Positions 36,329 through 48,800 of a stretch of 64,000 nucleotides of DNA are shown here, one piece after another; the first letter of the stretch is position 1, and each line of letters opens with the position of its first letter. The position numbers and the translations under genes were made by a program. The stretch is from Nymphalis io. Taxonomy: Eukaryota > Arthropoda > Insecta > Lepidoptera > Nymphalidae. Location: contig NC_065902.1 in assembly GCF_905147045.1 (NCBI RefSeq), positions 1,309,377 through 1,373,376 of the forward strand, written 5' to 3'. The notes below the pieces were generated by a model. It worked only from the letters and a program-made list of their open reading frames with translations, had not been told where the DNA came from and did no database searches.

Positions 36329-39300
36329 AAACTGAGACAAATTAATAATTGTTTTAGGATGCAATTCAAAAGTTAAATTTGTTACAATCAAATATAGCAA
36401 CAATTAAGCAGATCCGTAAAGACATTAAGGCTGGTCAAGTAAGTAACATTGTAATTATTTATATTGACTTTAGATATCCGTTACAGATAACTTGTTCATT
36501 TAATTTTATTTATTTACATAAAAAAGTGTAATTTTGATATATTTATTAAAATTTTATATATATTATGTAAAAATTAATTATTATTTTTCCTTTTCACATT
36601 AAGAGAGTATATATATTGGTAAATCAGATTAAAGATGTTTTTGCCTTTGTAGTAATAACATACATTGACTTTTTTTTTATTAGATAGTTAAAATTTTAAC
36701 TAATATAAAACTAGTTAAAGGTATATTGGTTCTATGTTTCAGCAAAATACAAATCTTCAAGATATGAATAATTACCTCATGCGAACAGGTGTAACAATGC
36801 ATATGTTAGATCAACTTTCTGTAATACACGTGGCTGGCACCAAAGGAAAGGTGAATGACATTTTGATAAAAAAATACCTGTATTGTACATACAATTTATT
36901 TCTGAAATAGTATAAGTTCTTATCACTTATTTCATGCATGAAAGTATCATGCATAAAATAAATTTATATTGAGAACGACTTTTATTTAAGGGCCACCTTA
37001 TGGTGAGTGGTCATAACTGGTCATATAAATTAATTAACAGGATTTAATCATCATTAACCAATAGTTCATCAATAAATTTTTCAGGGTTCAACAAGTGCAA
37101 TGTGCGAATCTATATTACGTGCGTACGGTTTTCGCACAGGGTTCTACTCGTCACCGCATTTAGTGGCAGTGCGGGAACGCATCCGTCTCAATGGGCGAAT
37201 GCTTTCAAAGTGTCAATTTGCTGAATATTTCCATCAAGTTTATGATGCACTATATGAATCAAAGGTAAGTTTCAATAATATTAATTTAATGATAGTGATC
37301 TCAATAAAAACAAACAGTAAATTATCACCATATAGATGCACCTTGTAGATCTCAAAATGTGTTTTTGTGGAGGTATCCTAGTGTCCCATCCTAAGGAGTT
37401 AACTTTTTCTTTACTTTTTCTTACTATTACTTAAACAACAATAAAATGGAAATAATCTCAAGAGACTATAAATATGAGAATAATGATATAGACATTGCAC
37501 CTGTGTTTGCGCTCCTCATGTGAACTCTAACATCATTGTTGACTATTTTCCTATTACCAAAGTCCCCAAGACGAAGATCCGGACATCATAAAAAGCTAAC
37601 CACAAAACCATTCTCAAATTATGTATCATGGGTAGTAACTTTATTTTTTATTTTTATTTTTAGACAGTCGATGGGGACATGCCGAAGTATTTTTCCTTCT
37701 TAACGGTGTTAGCGTTCAATGTGTTTCTTAAAGAGAAAGTTGATGTAGCCATTATTGAGGTGGGAATTGGAGGCATTGTAGATTATACTAACATTTTAAG
37801 GTATAATTACACAAATATATGGCTTTTTAAAAATTCCCTTTAATTCTTATAACAGCAAAGTAATTAAACTTGTCTTTTAGGGTATAATGATTTTTCTGAA
37901 TCGGTTTTGATGAAATTTGTATAATTGGATATTACATACTTATATGCAAAATGGCATTGGTTGTGATGCTAGTTATCTAATATATATTTTTATTGTTTAT
38001 TTTGTTATTTAATATTATTTAATAAATTGCCAGTAAATAACAGATAAAGTTAATAGACAATACCAAGAGGATTTAACAAGTAGAACATAAACGAAGGTTG
38101 CAAGCTTTTTATATTAAGTCCTTGTTAAATATCTCGTTTGGCAGCGACGGAAAACATCTTGATGATATCTGCATTTGTATAAAAATATCTGCTACTTGTA
38201 TACCTACCAACCAAACCGCACTAGAAATAATTCAAACTTTTTAATGTGTAGGATATTGGTTTGTCGAACAGCTAGATATATCAAAGTAGTTGCTTTAAGT
38301 TTGTTGTTTCAATCTCTGTATAACTCAGAAAATATAGCGGATATCCAATATAAATATATATTTTTTTAATTTATATGATTATCTTTTTCAATTTAATTCG
38401 ATAAAAAAATATTTAGTGGTAATATAATTTATTAAAATGTGCTTTTAGGAAAGTTCCAGTGGTCGGTATCACATCTTTGGGTTTAGATCACACGTCAATA
38501 TTAGGTAACACATTACCAGAAATAGCCGCTGCTAAGGCTGGTATTATGAAACCGGACTGCGAAGCGTACACCGTGCAGCAACCGCCGGAGGCAATGGCCG
38601 TACTACGATCGGTCGCATCTAATGTGAAGGTATACCTTACTAATAATATGAAAAGGAATATTCAATCTCCTGAAATTTTTAATAACGTTTACACTAACAG
38701 CCTGTGAATGTCCCGCCGCTGGGCTAAGGCCTTCTCTCCCTTTTTTTGAGGAGAAGGCTTGGAACTTATTCCACCACGCTGCTCCAATGCGGATTGGTGG
38801 AATACACATGTGGCATAATTTCAGTGAAATTAGATACATGCAGGTTTCCTCACGATGTTTTCCTTCACCGTCAAGCACGAGATGAATTATAATCACAAAT
38901 TAAGCACATGAAAATTTATTGGTGCTTACTCGGGATTAAACCCACGATCATCGGTTAAGATTCACGCGTTCTTACCACTAGGCCATCTCGATTTTTTTTG
39001 GTTATAACGTTTATATTCTTGTAATAATGTTTAGTGAAAAATATTTCAAAAGTAAATTTTAATAGTTAATTTGTAACTAGTTGTTTGTTCCAACCAGAAG
39101 AGAAGTAAAGATAAATAAACAGCTTAGACATTGAATTGACGCGATACTATTGGACTAATTCTGGAATAATCTATGATATGCATTAAGAATTTGTGAAAAA
39201 ATGGCGCTTTGAATGTCGGCAAAGTCGCTATCGGAACTATGAAAGTAAAATAAAATTCGATATAAGCAGTTAAGTGGAATGGTGCGTTATAAATAAAGGT

Positions 39301-40478
39301 ACACTAATCAAGAACTGTTTCTAGTATATATTATATATCAAAGCTGTTAGTAAGTCGCATGGAATATGTAAATCTATGGTTTGCTTATCTTTCCTTTTTC
39401 GATTGGAATATCTATATTGTCTATATACCCTATAGACAACAGAGAATTATATTGTGAATTGTTATTATAGCAAGAGGGAATTAGTTCTTGTATAAAATAA
39501 TTTAATATTACAAGGTCTCAATATAAAACAGACTTTATATATCCCATATATTATAATAATGCTTAAATCGTTTCGAAATAAATTAAAATCGAAAGTATAT
39601 TTTCAGTGCTCTCTAACTACAATTCCCGAATTTAACACATACAAATTTCAAAATGGCTGTAAGATTACTATAGAAATAGAGGCTTACAGAATAAACGCTT
39701 CCCTAGCCATACAACTGTCGCACGCTTGGATGCGCAAGGCGAGACATACCATAAACAATTTAAATAATCAAGAGAACAGTGATATGACAAATAAATATAT
39801 TCATAATGACAAGAAATGTGTATTAGTGGATACGTTGACCAAAGAAACTGTAATTGGATTGAAAGAATGCAAGTGGCCTGGAAGATACCAAGTTATAAAA
39901 ACGGATTATGCAAAATTCTTCCTAGACGGAGCTCATACAAAAGAATCTATGGCCATATGTGTGAAGTGGTTCGAAGAAAATAACAGGTTAAAACCAACTA
40001 TTTGATTATAATTTTTTATCTAAGCTTGTATATAAATGCTAAAATAAAAGTTCAAGAACTACTTCTTCATTCAATTATTTATTTATACGACTGTGATTTA
40101 TTTTTCAGGGATCACACCAAAGTTTTGATATTCAGTGCAACTGGAGATCGAGATGCTACAGTTCTTCTGAAACTTTTAGCTGATATTGATTTTGAAGATG
40201 TATTTTTCGTTATTCCGAAAGCGTATAAAGAAGTAACGAAGGCAAATGATAATTATTCAATATTAGAACAAAGAGAATTATTATTAAAATGTGACAATCA
40301 TGCCATGACATGGAAGCTATTCAATGAGAGGTCAAAAGTCTCCACACGAGAGTGTGTGTCTGATGTTCTTCAATGTATTACTAAGAAACCTAATGTTTCA
40401 GTCTTAGTAACTGGTTCGCTTCATTTAGTTGGAGCTGCACTTTCAATTATAGATCCTAATCTCAGTGAAGATGTATAA
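35976..40478 (+). CDS. FPGS: Folylpolyglutamate synthase, 8 exons, two in-frame starts
   Basis: FPGS adds glutamates to folates, keeping them in cytosol and mitochondria. Exons: 35976-36071, 36358-36438, 36743-36850, 37085-37264, 37664-37800, 38449-38629, 39607-39986, 40109-40478; all phases match, and the long form has 510 residues. Family motifs: P-loop GTKGKGST (residues 91-98), split by intron 3; EVGIGG (187-192), then a variable IVDYTN; SLGLDHTSILG; and DGAHT (368-372) in the C-terminal domain. Exon 1 has ATGs in frame at 35976, 35991 and 36045. The upstream part (MPSLLMQSVGLCRVNIVNKIVLR) is basic, has no acidic residue and looks like a mitochondrial presequence, while the form from 36045 (487 residues) would be cytosolic. 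An AATAAA lies at 40554-40559. Intron 6 carries a SINE. Confidence 0.93.
38696..38993 (-). mobile_element. SINE family B, full length, in FPGS intron 6
   Basis: Reverse complement of the 23179 copy: tail CAGCCTGTGAATGTCCC at left, head region GGCCATCTCG at right, with A- and B-box equivalents present. Confidence 0.85.
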
Positions 40479-40559
40479 CATATTCAAAGTAAAAATCATG
40501 TGATATTTATCGAATTTATGTTTTGTAACAAAATAATTCATGTTATGTAAAAAAATAAA

Positions 40560-41323
40560 TCATTATTATATTAGATTTTATTTTTTGTTTTAGAAATTTT
40601 GTTTGAAAGTTTTAAAAACCGCGTATTTAGAGTGTGATAAGTACTTTTTAATTTGAATAAGTTTGTCTATATTCTTCCTTTTTGATTTGACAGGAATGGC
40701 GATATATTACAAGGAAATAATTTAATAGGTTATAATAGTTTTTTTTTTCTAAAATTTAAACATAGCATCATATTACATTCAAAATCCATTCAATTGGTGT
40801 AAACAACTCGAGAAGAAGTTTTTGGCGCGTGGAAAAATTGACATATTTTGATAGCCGCCGCAACAGCAAAGTGATACCATATCTAATTGGTAATCCTAAA
40901 ATTCCATCCACAATAACACACTAAATTTTATTAAATATATGTATTATATAATAGTATCTGTATTTTGTTTGTTTACGTATTTTACTTATGAAGAGAGATT
41001 GAAGCATCACCCAGTAAAATTGTTACACCAGAGAAAATTAGAAAAATAAAAAAGGTAAACCCTTGTTGAATCATTAAGATATCGATATTCCATTCCCTAG
41101 ACATAATGCCTAACATAATACTGTATTATACCTTTATAAAAGCATAGCAGAGCTTTATTTATAATGACATTATATCTACATTTAACAATAGTTAAAGATG
41201 GCGGGAAGTTGATGGATGGATTTGGTAGAAGGTATTTAATATTATAAATGATGATAAGTTGCCAGCCCATGAGCTCTTTATAATTCTCATATAAGAGATT
41301 TTTTAAAACATTAACATAAATAC
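40560..41323. other. Intergenic DNA between FPGS and RCL1
   Basis: AT-rich, no supported gene. A homopolymer T run at about 40740 and simple A/T tracts are the only structure noticed. Confidence 0.5.
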
Positions 41324-41547
41324 TTATTCCACCACGCTGCTCCAATGCGGGTTGTTGGAATACACATAAGGCAGAATTTCAATGAAATTAGACACATGCA
41401 GGTTTCCTCGCGATGTTTTCCTTCACCGAAAAGAACGAAATGAATTATAAACAGAAATTAAGCACATGAAAATTCAGAGGTGCTTGCCCGGGTTAGAACC
41501 CACGTTCATCGGTTAAGATTCACGCGTTCTTACCACTGGCCATGTCA
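41324..41547 (-). mobile_element. SINE family B, tail-less copy
   Basis: ATTCCACCACGCTGCTCCAATG to TTCTTACCACTGGCCATG; the 3' GGGCTAAGGCC tail is missing. Confidence 0.8.
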
Positions 41548-41954
41548 ACTCAACTAACTATAAGTCTACGAATAATATTCGAGCGCGAATAGATCCTTGT
41601 CTGACTATAAATTGAAATGCGAAATAAATTCGGATTTTCTTTATGCTTTTTCTGAATAGGTGTAATATGACTATAAATAAAAAATAATTAATTTATTTTA
41701 TTGCATGAAATAAATATAATTAAAGTTGTAGTTCCTATAATGCGCTAGTAATATTTTAACTTATTATTGTTATATATAATTGAACTTATAATCTAGTAAA
41801 AATAATTTGGGAAATGGCAATACTAGCAATGTTTTGACATTTATATTTCCACACGTGTGTGCGGTATGATTCAATTTAATATTTACGTTTTCAAATGATC
41901 CCCTTTCTATGTAAAATTATAAACAGTTTTGGATATATAAAGTTTTAAATAAAA

Positions 41955-44905
41955 ATGCCTGCTATATTAAATAATGACGTACTACTGTACAAAGGGAGTA
42001 ATTTGTTTCGACAAAGGCTTTTATTATCAACTCTTAGTGGACGTGCTATAAAAATAGAAGAAATTCGGAGTACCCATGACGACCCTGGCCTAAGAGAGTA
42101 CGAAGTGAATCTAATTCGATTATTAGACAAAATTACAAATGGTTCAAGGGTTGAATTAAGTGAAACAGGTACTTCCTTGTATTTTCAACCTGGCATATTG
42201 ATTGGCGGTCAAATTAATCATAGTTGTTGTACTCAAAGAGGAATAGGTAAGGTTTTACTTTTTATTTTAAATTATTAATTTTATGTTTTTGTAGATTGCT
42301 AAAAAAATATTTTATTAATTATTATATCATTGGTGCTTTACTAAAATGATAATATATTTTTTTAGGTTATTATTTAGAAGTTCTGTTAGCGTTAGGTCCA
42401 TTTTGTAAAGAACCATTAAATGCAGTGCTCCAAGGAGTCACTCATCATGACCTGGATGTGTCGGTAGACAAGATAAAATCAGCTGCACTGCCTATTCTAT
42501 TGAAATTTATCCTAGTTGATGATGGTTTGGAACTTAAAGTAGTAAGAAGAGGTAAGTTGTGGAAGTTTAGTTCATATGTTTATGTTAATTATGTTTATGT
42601 TATTTTATGTTATGTAAATATAAACTTACAAATTATCAACTAAAATAATTCTTTAATTGATTAATTTTATGATAACTTGCTAAGTTAAAACAAATTATTT
42701 GATGTGTACATCTCGGTCACAGATATTACGTCTAAAGATTAATGGCCTACTTATGAAAATTGTTCAGTGGCTGTTGCATTATTCCGATTTTATTTTATAT
42801 TGTCTGTCATTATTAAATTGCCATTCGAAGTTAGCAATAGCATTGTTTAACTAATGACTGTAATTTGTGTAAGCAACATTTATAAATAAGGATAATTATT
42901 GATTAATCTTATAAAAAAATCACAAAAAAAGGATTATTATAGTTAATGAGACCTTAAATACATTATAGTTTTTTTATCTCACCCACAAGGCTTACATTAT
43001 ATAGATATGTTAAAATCAAAATTATTAATTCACATTTAAAGAAATAAATTTCAACTAGAACATCTAGCCTTATACTGTAAAAATTTGCTAAACATTATTC
43101 TTTTGTTTAACTGAGTTTTTTTAATACATATCATTAATCATTTTAGGTGCTCCACCTCTTGGTGGTGGTGAGATTGTATTCAAATGTCCTGTTCGGCGAC
43201 ATTTGCGCCCTCTACAGTGGAGCAAATGGGGGCTGGTGAAACGGATTCGTGGTGTAGTGTATGCTCTAAGAGTATCACCTACGATGGCTAATAGGGTTGT
43301 AGAAGCAGCTAAAGGGGTTAGTTTTTTGTTTTTTTTTTTCAATTGAAATAAATTATAAAAATATCTTGATTGTTTTATCGTGAAATTATTTTTATTTTTC
43401 ACTGAGATATTACTACTGGTTACTGTGAAGGTGATATTACTTTTATATTTCTATTATAGTATAGCAGTCATAAACTATTAACATATCAATTTTTTTTAGG
43501 TAATGTTAAACTTCCTACCAGATGTTTATATTAATACTGATCAATGCCGTGGTCCCAATGCTGGGAAGAGTCCAGGATTTGGAATCAGTCTTCTAGCCGA
43601 AACTAATGACAAAACTTTCTACTGTGCCGAATCTGTAAGTTAAATGATTAATATATCATTTACGTATAAGTAAAATTAAATCTCATGTAAAAGAAAATTG
43701 TTCATAGTTACTATTTGTTGATGTTCATACAGAATACATAAATATAAGTGCATTTAATTTGTAATGATTACATTTTTGATTGATGAAAAAGTAAAATTAA
43801 AGTTTAATTTTAATTATAATTCATACATCTTAAAATGTGATTGCAGATTTAACATAAAAATAATTTGGTTGCTTATTATATAGTCTTCGAGTTGTAAATT
43901 GAATAACAGTATATAATATTATAGAGTTCATTCCTGTCTGTATGTATGTTCGCACTAATCTCACACATTTTAAGCAGTTTTCATTTCTTTCACTGATCTT
44001 AGTTCAGCAACAGCATATACCTATTTTTATAGGTAATAGTTGAACCCTACCTGTCACCTGTGTGTAATTCAGTTTGTGACAAAAATCCCTTAAAACATGC
44101 CATCCAGTGTTTATGTATTATTCTTTTCTAATAATAATGCCTAATTAAATTACAGATATAAAAGATTAAATTATTAGGAAGTAGGATTTGTCTAATATGG
44201 AGTCTGATGGATGCTGTTGCTGTACAAAAGTTATGTTCATATTAATAAGCGATGTTTTGCTATTTATAACAGTGAAAGTAACTAATCTAAATCTAAAAGT
44301 AGTAAACGTAATTAATCTATTGCAGAAATCAGTAGAAGCCGGTACAGGCGAGGCAACACTACCAGAAGATTTAGGTCGAGAGTGTGCTCTGAAGCTGTTA
44401 GATGAGATCCATCGTGGTGGAGCTGTAGATTCTGCGTTCCAATGGATCCTGGCACTGTGGATGGCACTCGGACAGAAAGATGTTAGCGAGTGTATTGTGA
44501 GTATTTCACTAAGTTGAAATTTTAAATCTAATATATAAATAAATTTGATCGGTAAATTGATTATTTAAACTATCAGTAACTAAATTGACCAGGTCAGGCC
44601 ATTAAAAAATGACTAAAGGTTTTTTGTGCAATAATTTTAAGTATTAGCTCATAGCCAAAATTGGGTTATGGGGTACATTATTAATACTGTGTATTTATAA
44701 ATAGGTGGGCCCTCTGTCAGACTACACCATCAAATTCTTACAACATCTTAAAGAGTTCTTTGGAGTAATGTTCAAATTAGAAGTCCTGAGATCAGATGAT
44801 GATGAAATGAACTCAGACGATGAGGAAAATATATCTTCAGCACAGAAAGTAAAAATGACCTGCATCGGTATTGGTTATGTTAATATAAGCAAGAGAACAT
44901 TATAA
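41955..44905 (+). CDS. Rcl1: RNA 3'-terminal phosphate cyclase-like protein (RCL1)
   Basis: RCL1 is a nucleolar SSU-processome factor, partner of the GTPase BMS1, needed for early cuts in pre-rRNA and 40S assembly. It shares the cyclase fold but the family lacks cyclase activity. Exons: 41955-42246, 42366-42551, 43147-43316, 43500-43634, 44326-44496, 44705-44905; all splice phases agree (1,1,0,0,0). The total is 1155 nt, 384 residues, the usual size. Recognisable stretches are IRSTHDDPGLREYE near the N-terminus, PGILIGGQINHSC, the LGGGEIVFKCPVRR segment, and RGPNAGKSPGFGISLLAET. The C-terminus is short and acidic (SDDDEMNSDDEENIS), followed by KVKMTCIGIGYVNISKRTL. The start ATG follows an AT-rich leader. 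Convergent with the chitin-binding gene, about 1 kb apart. Confidence 0.95.
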
Positions 44906-45843
44906 ATGACTATATACTTTAAACTGTTGTTTAATTTTATCAACGTTTTTATATATAACTGTTCACTCAGTCGCCGACCATAATCATTATTGAAAATTTG
45001 AGGACAATTGATGGGGAATTTTTCTTTGAATTTGCATATTTAGAGCTTATTTCCATTTTGTTTTATTGTTTTAAATAATACTAAAACTAATAAAAATAGC
45101 TACCAAAAAGAAAAAACAATTGATTTTCTAACGGATCAGAAAAATCTATTGAATTGTTTTAATTCATTTGATTCCTTACATTGATTGATAATTATTTCAA
45201 GCAATAGTCGATATTCGAAGACTTATATAACGAAAAATAATATTGATAAGAATAAGAGCATGTTTCATATGGACATTTTAAATATTTAAAATGATTTTTT
45301 AATAAAAGACAATTTATTTCATATTTTTTTAATATCTAGTCACATAATATAACTTAACACTAATTTTATTGTAAAATAATTAAGGCACATTTTGGAGTTA
45401 CATTTCCTATACATTTTTAAGACAAATGCTATAGACAATAATTAAAACATTTTCAGAGGATTTATTAAGAAAAATACGCCTATATGAATTTATATAAAAA
45501 TATAAAAGTGGCAGTGATTGAATTAAACGTAGACGTTGAATATACAAAAACAGATAATATAAATTTATACTATATTCCTTATAAATAAATACAACAGCCA
45601 ATAAAAAGAAAATATATACATTAAAACCTATTTTTGTATATCCAACAAATAAAGTGAGTATTAAGTGAGGATTCTCTTATAAGTAGGTATAGGATTTTGT
45701 AAAGATTGATTTACAAAAATAGTTATATACATAAGTTCATATCAACATTATGTCTAATACGCTGTGACGTAATATTCTTCTTATTTTACACAAAATAATA
45801 AAATTATATTAAGTGTTTTTGACTGAAGAGCGCATATAAAACA
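44906..45843. other. Spacer between convergent RCL1 and chitin-binding genes
   Basis: AT-rich; contains plausible poly(A) signals for RCL1 (AATAAA at about 45089 and 45301). No gene seen. Confidence 0.5.
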
Positions 45844-45849
45844 TTTATT
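45844..45849 (-). terminator. Poly(A) signal of the chitin-binding gene
   Basis: TTTATT on plus is AATAAA on minus, about 48 bp past the stop codon at 45897-45899. Confidence 0.55.
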
Positions 45850-45896
45850 TCAAATGATCTTAGTTCATCACAATAACGTATTAGTCTAAATCAGCT

Positions 45897-48800
45897 TCAT
45901 GTATCTTTCTCGAAACATCCTAAGCCTGCTGACCAATTACATATTCCCCCCACGGGATCAAAAGACAATCCCTTTGGGCAAATGTACTCCCATCCAATAA
46001 TAGAACCACTCTCCATCCGAGCACACGATATGAACTTCTTACAAGAAGACGGGTGTGGGAAGTTACCTATATCTAAACATTCGATGTTACCTGTTGAAAC
46101 ATAACGATGAATTAGATAAAAAAATATGAGCCGAGATGGCCCAGTCATGAGCCGAGATGGCCCAGTGGTAAGAACGCGGGAATCCTAACCGATGATCGTG
46201 GGTTCAAACCCGGGCAAGCACCACTGAATTTTCATGTGCTTAATTTGCGATTATAATTCATCTCGTGCTTTACGGTGAAGGAAAACATCGTGAGGAAACC
46301 TGCATGTGTCTAATTTAACTGAAATTCTGCCACATGTGTATTCCATCAACCCGCATTGGAGCAGCGTGGTGGAATAAGCTCCAAACCTTCTCCTCAAAAA
46401 GAGGAGAGGAGGCCTTTAGCCCAGCAGTGGGACATTGACAGGCTGTTACGGAGATAAAAAAATATATATTTATTTTAATTAATAATATGTGTTAAAATAG
46501 TACATGATATTAAAACAAACCTTTTGCATGAAGAATGACTTTCGTGCCTTCTTCATATTTATCGGCTACTTCTTCTTGGCTAGCATCGTAGTAATCGTAA
46601 TCTGTAATTGGTCTAGGTCTATTTGGTTTTTGAACTGTTTGCACTGGAGTCTTTTGAACTGGTGTTTTCTGAACAAATTTCTTTTGAACAGGTTCCTTTT
46701 GGGCTGTGTCTTGTTGCACTGTGTTTTTCTTTAGCGGGTTCTTTCTTATCGCTATTTTCTCGAAAGGTCTTCTGGTCGTTCGTCGTGGTTTTTGAGTAGT
46801 TTGTGGAAGGACGGAGGTTGGTGACTGGGTAGTGGAAATTCTTCTGAATATCGTTTTCCTCCTTAGTGGTTTTTTAGTAGATGTTTGTGGTGTCGTCACA
46901 GGTGACAGATATTGGTATTCATCTAAAACAAATTATAATATTAAATAAATTATACTAACATCCCCAGTATCAACATTTTTCTGAATTTTTCAAAATGTTG
47001 AATCTACAAATATTAGAAACGATTTTTTTTATATAGATTCTGTAATGTATAATTGGTATTGGCTTACCATCATAAGCTTTTGTCACTGGTGATTCCAAAA
47101 GGTATTCTCTGGTGAAATACGAAGGCTCTTGCAAGCCCTGGCCACCGGTCGAGTACCCGAAGACAACTGGTACCGGAATCTTCTCACTAGAACCTTCGTA
47201 TCTAGCAGTAGATGGACCTCTTACACTCGAACCCTGATACCTCACTGTCGACTTGCCATCTTCCACTTCATCTATATTAACTAAATTGGGAGAAAATCCT
47301 GAAGGTCTAGATACTTTGCTTGTAAAGGCTGTAGGATAAGTCGGTGACACATCGCGATTAGAAGCAGTATATTTCAAAGTTGATTCTCGTAAATTCAATG
47401 ATATTCCAGCGGTCGTGGGGTTTAATATATTAGTCGTTAACCCAGGTTTTGATACTCTAGATTCGTAGTTGTCAGTTGTGTAAGTTGATGGGTTTATTTC
47501 ATTTTGGAAATTTGTGTATCGGGCGGTCGATTCACCAGAGCCTTCTGAACCTATACTGAGCGTTACACCAGATATCGTTGGATTTGCTTTATTCGTCGAA
47601 TCGAGAGGTCTTAAATTTCTGCTCGTGTATGCTCCAGTTGTGGTATACGTGGGCAGTCTTGTGTCAGGTGAAGATCGAGTTGAGGAAGGTGTATCAGGGT
47701 CAGTTAGAAGAGAGGTATAACTGTTGGTAGACGTTTCGATGGTCCTTAGTCTTGACGTATAAGCTGGTGTTCGTGAGTATTCTGATAAATAAGTCTGGCC
47801 TTTCGTGAAGTCTTCAGTGTACTCTGGACTAGTGAATTTATAGTCTACTATTGTTTGAGGTGTTTTTCTTGTTTGATTGGGTTCGTCGTCGTAATCGGGT
47901 ATGATTGGTATCGGTGCTGCTAAAAGTTGGTGAGCGGCTAATGCCACAGCGGTTTCTGCACTTATATCTGTGAAACATATTATTTACCGTTTACATAACC
48001 AAGTTATTATATAAAAGTATATAAAAGTGAAGTGGAATATATGTGTTTTGTGTTTTGTTTAACGCTATTTACCTTCGAGTGTAGTTCTGCTTTCAGTTGT
48101 TATATCTATGTCTTCTGCGCTACCTCTCAATTTAATGATTTCGTCCAACTGATTTTGCTTGAAACTAGAACTGTATTTCTTACTTTGTCTTTTCTTTTCA
48201 TCTTCGTTTGTTGCTGACGGACTTTGGTCTTGTTCACTCTTCAGTTGAGTTAGAGGGCGTCTTCGTTGTGCGCTAGACGTTGTTTTTGGTGATGTGCTGG
48301 ATTTGAGCGACGGATCCTCTATTGCGTCTGGGGAATTATTCATATTTAATTATATCAGCTAATTTAATTTAACCCATAATATTACAGTAAATATTCATCG
48401 AAACGTGTGATGAAATAAATACTTTTTTTGTAAGGAGGATAGAAACTTTTTTTTTTATGTCTGGTCTGTCATACCTATATCTCCAATATCCTGCAAAGAC
48501 TCCTCACTTTCAATGAACGCGGTGGTTGTTCTAGCAGTGGTAGTTGTGGAAGTGGTGGAAGAAAGAGGCCGGCGGCGGCTCGCAACTCGGAACGGTCGGC
48601 GGGATATTGCTACCGGTGTTTGCGTCGTGGTAGAAGGTTTGAAAGTAGTTGCTGAGAAAAAAAATTATACATATATATTATATATATTTAAAGTTAAGTT
48701 ACTATTAATAAATTACGATATTGATGATACGATGTTACCAAATCAGAATTACATTTTGTTAAAGTGAATCTTGAAGCAAAGGAATTGAAAGTCTTCGGAA

